From Cucumis sativus (lineage: Eukaryota; Streptophyta; Magnoliopsida; Cucurbitales; Cucurbitaceae), in contig NW_022279561.1 of assembly GCF_000004075.3 (NCBI RefSeq), positions 144,473 to 208,472 of the forward strand: 64,000 nucleotides of DNA, read 5' to 3'. This document shows positions 34,859 to 47,070 of this stretch, piece by piece. The stretch's first letter is position 1, and the number at the start of each line of letters is the position of its first letter. Position numbers and translations under genes: made by a program. The notes under the pieces were generated by a model. That model was given only the letters and a program-made list of their open reading frames with translations, did no database searches and was not told the DNA's origin.

Positions 34859-36548
34859 GGTTAATAAGAAATCAGAGAGGTTTGATAATTTGGGAATAAT
34901 ATTGAGAGATTAAATGGGCTAATTTCTTGAATGTGATGAATGATAATATACAAACATATATATATATATATAAATGAGATTTGAAGAGCTAGAGGTGATG
35001 TGTGGGTTTTTGTGAAGAAGGTTGAATAATTAAGCTCACGAGTTTCATAAGAATCAAAATATTGGAAAAAGTTTATTCAAATTTGAGAACAGATTAGGGT
35101 TTGAATGGTCTTGGCTTGGTAAATAATTAAAATGGTGGTTTTCTCGTGAGCAAATGATGCAATTTGGCTATAAGCTTCGGTACGCCAATCTTGAAAATTA
35201 AACTTACTAAGTGGTTAGCTCGAAGTGACGACATGGAGGATCATTGAGGGATGGTTACATGCACAACACATTGTTAGGGTTATTCGAGCTGAGGGTTGGA
35301 TAGAGAAATTGTTCAATGAGACAGCCAAAGGCATGGCTTCTAATCTTTCATTATCGTAGGATGTATAGGTGTGTGTTAGAACTATCTCCAATAATCTATA
35401 TCCATAATTTTTATGCACCTTTTCAAATAATACCAATCATAATGCACCAAATCTTAGATATAGTTTTTTTAGATTTATAGAAGTTATCTACTAAATGATA
35501 GAGTCCGTTACATATGGATTTTGCTATATTGTTTGTAATTTATTAGAAATGTTATACAATGTACTTAATTATTAACTCAAAAGGTTTACTGTTTTAGTTT
35601 TTATATATATGTGTGTGATCAAAGTTATAACTATCGTGTTCTTGAAAGCAGGATTGTTATTTCTTTTATTTCAAGGAGACAGACGGAGTGTACATATCGT
35701 CTTTACTTTACGTAGAGAAGAAACATACGTGAACTAAAAAGATGGATTATTCATTTGTTTTGTGACAAAGAACGCTTTGATTTGGATTTAATTAACGAGA
35801 TCGACATGATCGGATAATTTTTTTTCTATTTGAAAAATATCCAAAGTTACGATGCTTCTACAAACATACTATCCTTGCACGGTTATTATGAATATTCATC
35901 ACATTGTAGTAGGTCTAACTTATAAAATAGCTTTTCTCGATATTTTAAAGAGGATATTATTTTTCAACAAAATATATTGTTCACATATATAATAATTTAG
36001 AAACAACCTAGGGTTAAGTTTTACTGATTTCTTATGAAATAATATCATTCGTCGTTATAACTTGATTTTTCAAATGATCACTCGACTTAAAACTTACTCT
36101 CGTCTAAAAATTAAACGTATTTAAAAGTGAAGGGTATGATGATATAGGATCTAGTGCATATTATCATTGCTAGTAAGTTGATACTAACTCTAAAACATTT
36201 TTATATTATTTTGGTTAAAATGTTATATTTTTATCTGGGTTAACTACAATTAATTTATTATCTAAGTTTAAACTTTCATAATTAATATCCTTAATGAACA
36301 CTTACGATGATATAAAAAAGAAAACTCAAGTATTTCAACGAATCTTTTCTTATCATTCTTTAACAAATAAGTATAACTCAATTAGCATAAAACATCTTCA
36401 CGTAAAATGGTCGTAATTCAATTCTCTACAGCAGATGAAAACGAAAGCTTTCTTTCTTCCTATATTACCATAATGTATTCTGAAAGAATGTAAATAAAAA
36501 AAAACATATATATCAACTTTTTCTTGCAAAATATATCCACCAAATTTG
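34859..36548. other. Spacer between the two small-protein genes
   Basis: AT-rich DNA with the promoter of member A at its left side. A (TA)n run lies at 34960-34972. No additional gene or element with clear ends is supported. Confidence 0.45.
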
Positions 36549-36949
36549 TTACATCTTGGATCTTTGTGCACTAATTATCTTCATGGTCATCACCATCAAA
36601 AACCCTAAAATAGTTCTGACTATTATTCTCACTGAACTCATCCCATTAGAAGCCCTTTTCTCTATGACTTTGCTTAGACTACAAAAAATCCCCAAAATGC
36701 CATGGCCATGGCCACCATCAGCTTTGCAATCTCTCCCACGCCATCCCTCGAATGACCCATCAACGGGAAAGCAATAGTTACTAATAGTACTCGTCGTTAC
36801 ATGTTCATCACCATCCTCGTCATCTTCTTCATCGGCTAATAAATGTGGTGGAACAACGTCGATCTCGTTTCTTTCCCATTCTTCAGCGTCCATAGCCCAC
36901 TCATTGGAATCAATCCAGCCATTGCCAAAGCTTCCAAGGAAACCGACAT
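36549..36949 (-). CDS. Small acidic protein, tandem pair member B
   Basis: It starts MSVSLEALAMAG at 36949 and shows the same NEWAMDAEEW and PPHLLADEE blocks as member A. The frame breaks at 36915-36916: GCTGGATTGATT here against GCGGGGATTGATT in member A, so one G is missing. With it the protein is 133 residues. After the acidic block come a Gly/His-rich stretch (KADGGHGHGILGIF) and a basic, hydrophobic tail (RIIVRTILGFLMVMTMKII) that could bind a membrane. Member A lacks this tail. The family is not recognised by name. The paired layout on the same strand, 1.7 kb apart, indicates a tandem duplication. Confidence 0.6.
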
Positions 36950-37344
36950 GGAAAACCTATAGTACAGAAGTGTGTACTAATTTGCTTTACAAAGATATAG
37001 ATATATGGATATATGTTTTATGGGAATTTTTGTAGAGAGCTGAGGTTAATAAAGTTGATTTGGGGTTTGATGAAGAATTGGAAAGTGATGATTTTGGGAT
37101 ATTTATAGATAGACTTTGAAGGGCAGATGATGAATAAGGACTCACGGGCTCCATAAGAATCAAACATTGAAAAAGGTTGTTCAAAATTGGGAACTCATTT
37201 AGGGTTTTGAAGGGTAAGTTATAATTTAAGGGTGTGATGTTCACGTGTGAGCTAGTGATCTCTTTTCTTCCTTTTTTTAATTACTTATTTTTTATGACGA
37301 CGGTCATTACGTCCTAGTGGTGGAACGTTTGAAGTTAATACTTT

Positions 37345-37435
37345 TTGTACTTTATTTAGTACAATAACTATGAGGTGGTGGATTAAACCTCCGTCCTCTC
37401 ATAGGTCCTGTCAATACCACTAAATCAAACTCACT
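37345..37435 (-). repeat. tRNA-derived SINE-like fragment
   Basis: On the minus strand TTTGATTTAGTGGTATTGAC is followed by GGAGGTTTAATCCACCACC, a box A/box B arrangement similar to the fragments at 49808 and 24627. Confidence 0.5.
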
Positions 37436-38129
37436 TTTTGGTGGATTACTTCTTGTATTGTCCATTAATTTTAAGATAGAACTCTAATCTATTTTTCTTA
37501 ATATAAGGTATTGGTTATTCTAATGAAGGCAATGTGAAAATTCGGTCATGATGAAAAACTAAAAAGGTACGTTATCTTAAAGAAACATGATGAATATCTC
37601 AAATTGAAAAAAGTGTGGATGTTACAATTATATAGTATATGAGGTAATTCTTCTATTAATTGTCGATTAATTTTAAGATAAATACTAATTTAGTTTCTCG
37701 AGGTCAATGGTGTATAGGTATGCCCATTTAGGTTGAACCAAGGGGAGTGGATAACTTGATTTGCTACATCTTATATTGATAGCCTTTTAGGTTTAAAGCT
37801 ATTATATGTCATTTAAAATTAACTTTGATGAAATGAAAATAGTATTTAAAAGGTGTGAAATTAAATATTAAATTAATTTTAATTGATTCAAAACACATCT
37901 CAAAGTAATTTTGAATATGAAAAAAGTGATTAAATAAAAATCACTCCCAAACATGGGATACACCGATGATTTTTATCAAGCCAAATGATATCAAGGTCGA
38001 GACCATAGTGTTTATCTACATGGGTGCAACTCAACTAGTTAAAGTATGCATCATCACCAATCAAGATTATAGTTGTAAATATAATAATTAAATTTAAATT
38101 ATTAGCATATATATCAACATTTAAAAACT

Positions 38130-38270
38130 TTTTACAAATATAACAAAATCTGTCATCGTCTATTAATGATAGAAGTTTGTCACCAATAAGATAGACCATA
38201 TAACAACTTATCAATAACATAAATCTATGATCGATAGATTACTGTATATATATTTATAATTTTTTTAAAA
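38130..38270. mobile_element. MITE-like element (weak terminal repeats)
   Basis: TTACAAATATAACAAAATC at the left, GATAGAAG and ATCTATGATCGATAGA inside, and a TTTATAA-type end. It resembles the clearer elements at 39004 and 42844. The terminal inverted repeats have decayed. Confidence 0.4.
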
Positions 38271-38378
38271 AATATTATTATATATACAACTACCTATCAC
38301 AATTACCTTAGTAAACAAATCTCAAACTATAATTTATTTGAAATTTAGAGACTGACTAAATAAAGTCAAGGTGGTAGG

Positions 38379-38382
<4 letters not shown>

Positions 38383-38409
<27 letters not shown>
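38383..38409. repeat. (TA)n microsatellite
   Basis: A short uninterrupted AT dinucleotide run in intergenic DNA. Confidence 0.85.
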
Positions 38410-38412
<3 letters not shown>

Positions 38413-39003
38413 GGAGTTAAAGTTTTGCATTTAATTAATTAGTAACTATCCATCCATAAAAATATGTATGTGATTAATTTGACCATAGGTTGAAAGAGAG
38501 AAAACTAAAAGATATTTCGTCATGCATGCAATCATATACATGAAATCATCCAAATAATTTGCTTCTTTTGTGCAAATAAATACCAACTTTATGGACACAA
38601 AAAACATTCAATATCTCATGTGAACTTTGCGCCTTTTTTACCTTTCAAATACACAAAAAAATCTTCCTTATTTTTTGGAAGAATAACTTTAATGTATTAT
38701 TTCCTTATATATATATAGATATGTATGTTCACATTCTGAATTTTACTTTTATATATGTATTGTTGTTTGACACGCATGAGTCCATGACCAAAAACGAATC
38801 ATGATCAAAGGAATGTTATGTTCTCTTGTACTATCTGATTTTTTTTTTCCTTCTTCTGTCTTTGATTATCTGATAATGTTGCTAACTTAATTATGGTTGT
38901 TCGTATATTGGTTCATTTAGAATTTTTTTTTCAAAAAGATATTCCATAATGTTTTGGTTAGATGTTAGAGTTAATATGTTTTAAAATATAGTAAAATGAA
39001 ACG

Positions 39004-39145
39004 AAATATTTACAAAATATAACAAAACTTCGTATTTTATATATGATAGGCACATTGATAGACATCAATAAAGTTTATTAATATATGCATTTACGGTGCC
39101 TATTATTGATATATTATAGATTTTTGGTTATATTTTGTAAATACG
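39004..39145. mobile_element. MITE-like element with terminal inverted repeats
   Basis: The left end carries ATTTACAAAATATAACAAAA. The right end is its inverted match, TTGGTTATATTTTGTAAAT, with one mismatch. The interior has the GATAG/CTATC texture and no coding potential. At about 140 bases it has the size and structure of a non-autonomous DNA element. Confidence 0.6.
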
Positions 39146-40393
39146 TTAGCTTCAAATAATTTAAAAAAAAATGTAGATTTTTAAAGTTAAAAGGTATTAT
39201 CAAAGCTAAGTGGGGAGGTTTTGTTATGTTTTTTATTAAAAGTTTAAGGACTAAAATTGTTAGTAATAATAATTTAAAGTATCGAGACTAAACATTCACC
39301 GACTAAAGTTTAGGAACTAAATTGTTTTGAAATAGGGTAAAATGATTGAAAATATTTATAAATATAACAAAATCTTATACACCACAATATATCTAAATAG
39401 ACATATATTGATATATATCATTAAAGTGATCGATATTATCTGAAATTTATTGTGATAGATAATAAAAATTTGCTAAGTCTAATTTATAAAAATCAAAGGC
39501 TGAAATTAAATTTAAAATTTTACTCATTATTTATATTTTATAATATATACACCACAATAGGTAAACTATAATTTTACAAAAAAAATTACATTAACTTTTC
39601 GCTTGTAAACTCAATATTTAATTAATATGTAAGCTCATACTCAAACATAGCAAAAGGAAATTATTATTTTTTTTATAAATAAATTAAATATATACTTTAT
39701 TTTGTTTTTTCTAAATGTGGAAATTAGGTCAAAAGGGATGTTGTGTTCATCATTGTTTTAAAATGCAATATTATTGTAAAGAAAGAAAGAAGAAAAGTGT
39801 TAGTCTTCAGTAACCCATTTTTGACGAATTTGAAGGGTCATTGCAAATGTTTGACTCTAAATCACGTGAGCCTTTGGGAATATTATAATTTTCTTTTTTT
39901 TATATGGTTAATTTTATCCTATGAAAAATGTTACATTATCATGTGATATATAATTAGATTACAAAATTAAAATATGTAATTTGAAACTTACACAAACTAT
40001 TTAAAAAATAATAAAAATTAAAACTTTAAATGCTTATTAAGCAAGCACAGAACCAAGAACAATTTAGAAACGAAGAACAATTTTATTTAAGCTCAAACAA
40101 TAATTATTCTATAGTTACAATGTTGGCAAATGCAATGCCAAGTATGAAAATAACGACTCTATTCACTCAGTTGTATTACAAATACAAACTTCAGCCACAG
40201 CACGTGTTAAATTGAGGGAATTAAGATTACACAAAGAAGCACAGCCAAAAAAATATAAACAAAAGTGAATGAAATGTACAAAAGTAGGATATGAGAAGGC
40301 AATGATTTCATAAGGATGGCCCCCAAATCAAACTAATCTAACAGAAAAAAACTGACATATAGATGAGGATCAAAAAGCTTGGTAATTGCTACC

Positions 40394-43300
40394 TTATCTT
40401 CCACCAGATAACTCAATAGCTTCCTGTTTATAAATGGAATCATTCCCTAATTCAAATCTTCTTTGCATTCTCTCATAATCTTGTCTGCGAATCACCTCTA
40501 AATGCTGCCATTCCTCCCACCTCTCTCCGAGTCCCTCGCCTTCCAGCATCCGAATGACTTGCGACATTGTTGGCCGACTAGCCGAAGATTGCTGCGTACA
40601 CAGTAGCGCAACTTGAGCCAATGTCTCCACCTCTCTAATATCATAGTTAGTCAGGTTTTCGTCCACAATAATGTTCAGTCGCTTCTCCCTTTCCAATTTC
40701 TTGACCTTTAAGAAACAGAGATGAATAAGCCAAAATTATATTTATGATAGTAGAGCTAATTGAAGTTGGCATAAAGAAGGAATAGATTCAAATGGAGATG
40801 TGCTGATTTTGATATAATTTGCTTACATGGTCTAGCAGTAAAACATCATCATCTTCATCGAAGCGTGAGAAGTCGATCGCGCGTTGTCCTGTAATAAGTT
40901 CTAAAAGCATAATGCCATAACCAAAAACATCAGTCTTTTCTGACGATTTCCCAGTGGATAAGTACTCGGGTGCTATGTGGCCAGCTGTCCCCCGAACTTG
41001 AGTTGTGACGCTAGTCTTCTTAACATCAACCAACTTGGCGAGGCCAAAATCACCAACAACTGCTTCAAAATCCTCATCAAGCAAGACGTTAGCAGCCTTA
41101 ACATCTCGGTGAATAATCTTTGGATTGCAATGTTCGTGAAGATATCCTAAAACCACGAGCTGTCCCAATGCCACACGTTTTCGTGTAGGCCAATCTAAAA
41201 TAGGTTCCCCAGGCTTAAGTTCTGGCATAGGAGATTACAAAAGAAATCAGCTAGAGGGTAGTAATTATTTATCAGTAAGGCAATACAATAACAATTGGCC
41301 AAAGTTCATCTTGTGAATTAAATGAGTAACTTGTATGCTCAGTATCCTGCAAGACTATTTTACATAAGCTTTCATTGAGAAGAGTAAAAGTAAAAACGAC
41401 AAAGAAAAAGACTAACTGATAAAATGATGAGAGCAGGAAGGTGATGAACAGAGCAATCGAGCAAGGAGTTAACCGGAAAAGGACAACTATCCAAAGACTT
41501 ATCAAGGTTGTTTCTCTCTATGCAACAATGAAAGTTGAAACTCACCTATAAATCACTTATCGAAATGATGTTCATACTTACTGACAACAATCATATTCTA
41601 TAAAGCTTCAAGTTGTAACGGGAAAGTAGCAACCAGTTAGCTAAATTACCCAACAATTTCACCTATCCGCAGCCCGCCCCAGGAAAGATCTTGAGACCAC
41701 CTTCCAGTTCAAGAATGTGATAATCCGCACCCACCACGCCCTCTCACAAAAAGTCATTTTCCAACTAGTGGCCCCTATAGAGGCTGGAGGACTCCTTTCT
41801 TCAGTACTAAATACAAACGAGTAGAAAATTTTGTTGTTCTCTGGACTAAGACAATGGTGCTACTTTCCAAGGACATGACAGGGGCACAATGCCTTCATGT
41901 ATATTTTTTTTAGACTTAAAAAGTCGGCCGTAATCAAAATATTTGAAGGTTGAGCAAGTACTACGAAAAATGAAAAAAGTAGATACAGGAAAGAAATAGC
42001 CCATGGCCAATATTTCCCTCTGCCCAAACCAGGATCTACTCAAGCACCTGACACTCAATTGATCTCTTAGACCTTAGTTTTAAAGTTTTCTTGGTTACTC
42101 TCTCATTTCCCTATGCCCAAACCAAGATCTACAGATCATTAATATATGATGTAATATGCAAACATTGAAGTATTTCTGCTCAAACGAAAACAGAAATTGT
42201 GAGATTTTTTTTTTTTTTCAAATTTCATATCCAAAACAAGCAAATGATTTAATACCTCGAAGACGGTTGGCAACACTCAAGTTCTGCATATAGGGATACA
42301 CCAATAAGCGTTCAGTCTGAGTTGTACAAAACCCAATCAGCCGCAATAGATTTCTATGAACAGCTACACTAATCATCTCAACTTCACGCAGAAAAGAAGC
42401 ATCTCCCCAAGGCGTTCATAATTAGTTGACTGTTTCACTGCAACCTTGGTGCCATCAGCAAGCACCCCTTTGTAAACCTTTCCAAAGCCTCCTTGTCCTA
42501 TAACATTTTCCTCACTAAAATTTTCTGTAGCTAGCTGTAGCTCCCTCCATGCAAATCTTTTCAGCTGACCAAATGCAATTTTTCGATCAATTTCACCTAA
42601 TTGAGAGATTAGGGAAAAAAAACATTTAGACACGCTTCCATGAACAAAAAATTCAGTTCTAGTGCGGGTGAGATGGGGTGGAGGCATATGGAATTTTGAT
42701 TCCCTTTTCCAGCTTGTGACTTGATTACATTTGAAATTATTGCGTGTTTCATAAAATTACTAATGAATGACTCAAAGTACGATAACTGGAAATATAGCAA
42801 TTAGATTCAAAATAATTAAGTATATAGCAAAATTTAAAAAAATGCAAATATAGAGAAATCTGTCGAAATCTATCAAAATCTCAATGATAGAAATCTATCA
42901 CTGATATACCATATCTAATAAATCATAAGAATCTATCAGCAATAGAAGTCTATCGTTAATAGACTTTGCTATATTTGCGATTTTAAAAAAATGTTATTAT
43001 ATACTTAATTATTATTCTTAAAATTGTTATTCATTATAACTATACCTCAAATTATCCAGTAATTTCATTTAAGACATAAGATGGTTAACTTGACAAGTAA
43101 TACAAAAACTTACATCAAAGAGTTAGAAACATGAGAAACTATTTCTACAAGCTCTTCATGAATCCAGTTGGGAAAATATTTTTGTTATGCAACTACGAAT
43201 CACATATCAATTATCTCGAGCAATTCAATATGCTAGTAGAGGACCAAATTTTAAGGAATAATTCTCTAGATGAGTAGCATCTAGATAGTCTATGCTTCAG

Positions 43301-46300
43301 AAAAATCACAAATACAACACAGTTGTATTTCTAGATAGGTGCTAATACGTACAAACGCTACTAAGAATTGGCAAAAAAGGTTGCACCGAGAAAACAATTA
43401 TATTTACATTGATATCGATATCCATGAAACCTAGTCACCATAAATGATGCTTGCATAATCCATTTTGAAAATTCAATGATAGTCATAACAATTACCGGGA
43501 ACATCTTCGAAGACTTCACCCTTGTAGCCTTTATATCTATGCTTGCACAACAAAAGCAATAATCCGACCAAAAGAAGAGTAACCATTAACCCAGAAATAG
43601 GTCCAGCTAAGAGCCCAACCTTCGACTTATTTGAAGCACCTGAGAAAATGACGAAACTTTCACATTTCTCTTTCTGCTAAAGGGTGCCTAAGTTATCAAA
43701 ACGGAGGAAAAGATTTTCCACAAGCCTAAGGACCTAAGGCAAATCCGATCCAATAACCTGAATTTGTACTGTCCGAATCACAGGACCAACGTGAATTGTT
43801 GCCGCAATCCAACTTATTTCCAGAAAAGCTGTGAAAAAAATATTTGGAAGGTGAAAAATAAATAAACGGATGACAAAGAATATAGAAATTACATTGCACT
43901 GTAAGATCTATTGAAAAATAGAGATTGTGATTGTAGGGTTCTTGACAAGTTATTAAATGAGAACAATTCTACATCAAAAAAGTTCTGAGAGCGATGAGCT
44001 CCAAGCACTCTAAAAGCTTGGGTGACCTAATTCTAGTTGAATTATCTTTCTGTATTTTCTAGTTTGAAAGTAAAGAAAAGGGTGTGAGTAGCATAAAAGT
44101 TTTGAGAGTGTTGGAGTTGGAATCAGCAAGAGAATTCTATGTGTTTGTAATAATTTTCACATAGTGAACTTCTTTTTGATTGATCACGGTTTTTCTTTCA
44201 GTTTGAGTTATTCACGTTAATTCTTATATTTCCAATCTTTATTGCTTTCTTTTAAGTTCTCCGTTATTTGCTGCTTTCTCCTGACAGTAGTAATAGGAAA
44301 TTTTTCTTAACAGCAAGTGTTTAAATTTTATAATTTTGGTTACTTTCTTTTGACCAAATCAATTTTGGATATGGGATTTGTCATGTCCAAGCAACATATG
44401 GTATTTCCTTTTCATTTGTCGATCAGTGATGCTTTAGATTTTGAATGTTAGCTTCAAAAATTTAAGTTAATTATTGTCTTTTTTTACTTTCATTAGAAAC
44501 TAAAATTTAAGGTAAAGAATCAAACCTTCATTCTCAAAAAAAAGTAGATGCTTTAAACTGTTGAGCTATATGATCGTGCCATAAATATCAGATAGATGTG
44601 TTTCCTAATATCACTAATTTTAGGAATTGGTGTTGGTTTCCTAATGCCATGTTATAGCAGATATATAGGTATGATAATATCTACCTTGATAGTATTCAAA
44701 AGTTCCACGTACTTGAATTTTGAAACTTGAAATAATTGCTCCGGAATCTGGCCACTGAGATTATTCGAATCAAGAAAACTGTAGGAGAGTAACAATCAAG
44801 GCATTGAGAACAGAACACAGATCCCGAATCTGAAAATCTCCATTAATAGCCTTATGCATAATTGAAAACATACAGATTGATCAAGCTAGGAAGGGTTGAC
44901 AACGTCTCAGGAATACTCCCAGTTAAATGATTTTGACTCAGAGTTCTGCTTCAATGAGAATAAGGAGTCAATAGTCATTATCTCAACTAAAACCCAGGTG
45001 TATTGCAAATGCTCATAAGGTATCTTTGAAATTTGAGTAATTTGAAACCCATTACTTACAGGAACCGTAGATTCTTAAGATTACCCAGGGACGATGGTAT
45101 TTGATCAATTAGGCTGTTATTTCCGAGATCCAAAGTGACCAAATTTGTCAAGTTTCCAAACTCCGCTGGTATCCCTCCAGTTATGTAATTTCCCTCCAAG
45201 TTCCTGCAGTAGATTAATATATATTAATTAAGTTTCTCATTGCCAATAAGAAGATTATTTCAAAAACCAGTTTTGTTAACCAAATTTAGTGTCCAAATAA
45301 TCATAATATGCTTTTCAAAGCTAAGGTTATCTCAGATATACGGATGTCTAACGTCCAACACTTCCCTGAAACTAGAAGGTTAAAAGAAAATATCCGACCA
45401 AGGGATGTGAGAAAATTAGATCTCTGAAGAGGACGAAGTCTTGCGCTTAGTAAATTACAGGAATTCCAATCATAAGAAAACAGATTTTAGTTCTTTGTTG
45501 ATAATAGTTTATCCCAGTTGGTATTAGTGGGTGATCTTCTAATTTACAATCTTTTGAAAAAAATAGTATAAGAAAGTTCCAGTTATGGAATTTTAATACT
45601 ATATATACATGTGCAAAATAGAACTCTTTCTCGAGCAACATGAATAGATAACCTTAAGTAAGCCAAGCACCTGACTTGAAGAATTAAAACTTACTTTTAA
45701 GACAACAATGAATATTATGATCAATAAAATCCAGAATTTGGAGTATAATAATAAAAGAAGCCGGCTTAAATTGCACAAACATCAAGTATTTAGAGCTGCA
45801 AATTCTCGTCCACAAAATAACACAGTACTCACAGAGTTGAAAGAGATTTTATGACAGCAATTTCTGGAGACAAGGTTCCAGTAAATCCCATCGTTGGCAA
45901 GGTTCTGAGAAAATTAGATTTAATATAAGTAATGGCAGACTTGAAACCTTTAATATTGGCAAGTAAAATATTTCATACAATGAAATAAATAAGTCATTTA
46001 TATAGAGCATCTAAGCACTCACAAGTGACATGATTATTGCTAAATGGATAGAAAGATCAGCAAAAGAGTGTATTTAATTTAATTATGTCTTACATAGCTG
46101 TCACGTTGTTCCCATTACACATAATATTGGACCAACTACTGCATGGATTGACATGATTTAGGTTCCAATCTCCAAGCTGACTACTTGTTGCATTCAATGC
46201 CTTCTTAAATGCATAGAGTGCGTCACCTGAAGGTGATAAGAACAACGTACATTCATCAAGTGATCAAGCAATTAGAGAATATCAGTATAATAGTAATTCC

Positions 46301-47032
46301 AGGTAAATTTGCGCAACTGGAAGCAATCAGAAATTGAAAAGAAAACTACATTATTTAATGATTTAATCTCACAAAATTTTCAAATTTGTATCCCTTTACA
46401 AGGGAAAAAAGGCTTTCACACTTGTTGATAACTTCAGACTAGCTTTTCTACCAACTCACAAGAAATGAGCAAAAAGACGAACTGATGGAAAAGGTATCTT
46501 CCATGTGACAAAAGACTTGTAGCATATCCAAAGATAGTGTGAAAATAAACAAAAAAAAGAAAGAATTAGAAACACTTAATACTGTCTTTGCCAATGAAAA
46601 TGTGTATTTTGGGATTGATTTTAAAATTGCTAAAATCACTTCAAAATCAATACGAAATACACTTAGTTGGTTATAATTTTACACTTTCAAATACAATTTT
46701 CATATTATTAAAACTGACTTTGAATTATTAAAAGTCATTTTGGAAGTGATTTCCATAATCTTTCTTTTAATATTATTAAAACTGACAAACATGCTAAAAG
46801 AATTTCAATTTCTATTCAAAACTACATACTGTTTCAAACATCATGAAGATAAATCAGATGGACAATCTTTTTGCCATAGACCAGATGTTTATACAAAAGA
46901 CTATGAGCAGCAGTACAGTAAGTTCTCAATTTTCATAAGCTACCTTGAGATGCAGTTCATACCTTGAAAATCAGACACCGCAAAGTAATGAAAGCAAACC
47001 AAAACTAGAGCAGTAAGATAGAGTTTTGCCAT
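40394..47032 (-). CDS. LRR receptor-like kinase, SERK/NIK-related LRR-II group (tandem copy A)
   Basis: Eleven coding exons: 47032-46963, 46226-46094, 45904-45833, 45203-45060, 44945-44874, 44778-44713, 43828-43758, 43639-43496, 42596-42256, 41221-40827 and 40705-40394. In order: signal peptide ([19 protein letters not shown]), LRR N-cap ([17 protein letters not shown]), about five LRRs on 72-base exon modules, a Cys-containing juxtamembrane exon, one membrane segment ([17 protein letters not shown]), and an RD kinase. Kinase landmarks are [38 protein letters not shown] and [19 protein letters not shown]. The C-tail ends EAIELSGGR. This matches Arabidopsis At5g10290/At5g65240, a cell-surface receptor or co-receptor of unknown ligand. 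One G is missing at 42405-42408. A minus-one/plus-one pair (41164-41166 and 41149-41152) replaces the conserved GTARGLEYL by GQLVVLGYL. With the G restored the protein is 606 residues. Confidence 0.93.
42844..42979. mobile_element. MITE-like element inside a receptor-kinase intron
   Basis: It starts GCAAATATAGAGAAATCTGTC and ends with the inverted counterpart GACTTTGCTATATTTGC. Repeated ATCTATC and GATAGA motifs fill the centre. About 136 bases, non-coding, in the intron between the transmembrane exon and the first kinase exon of copy A. Copy B lacks it, so insertion followed the duplication or it was lost in B. I associate this family with cucurbit genomes from memory. Confidence 0.65.
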
Positions 47033-47070
47033 CTCCGCTAAAAATCACTTTCATCGCGTAATGTTAAGAA

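Larger units (their letters stand above)
36950..40110. other. Repeat-rich intergenic region
   Basis: It contains the promoter of small-protein member B, a SINE-like fragment (37345-37435), at least two MITE-like elements (38130-38270, 39004-39145) and a (TA)n tract at 38383-38409. No gene is supported. Confidence 0.5.
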
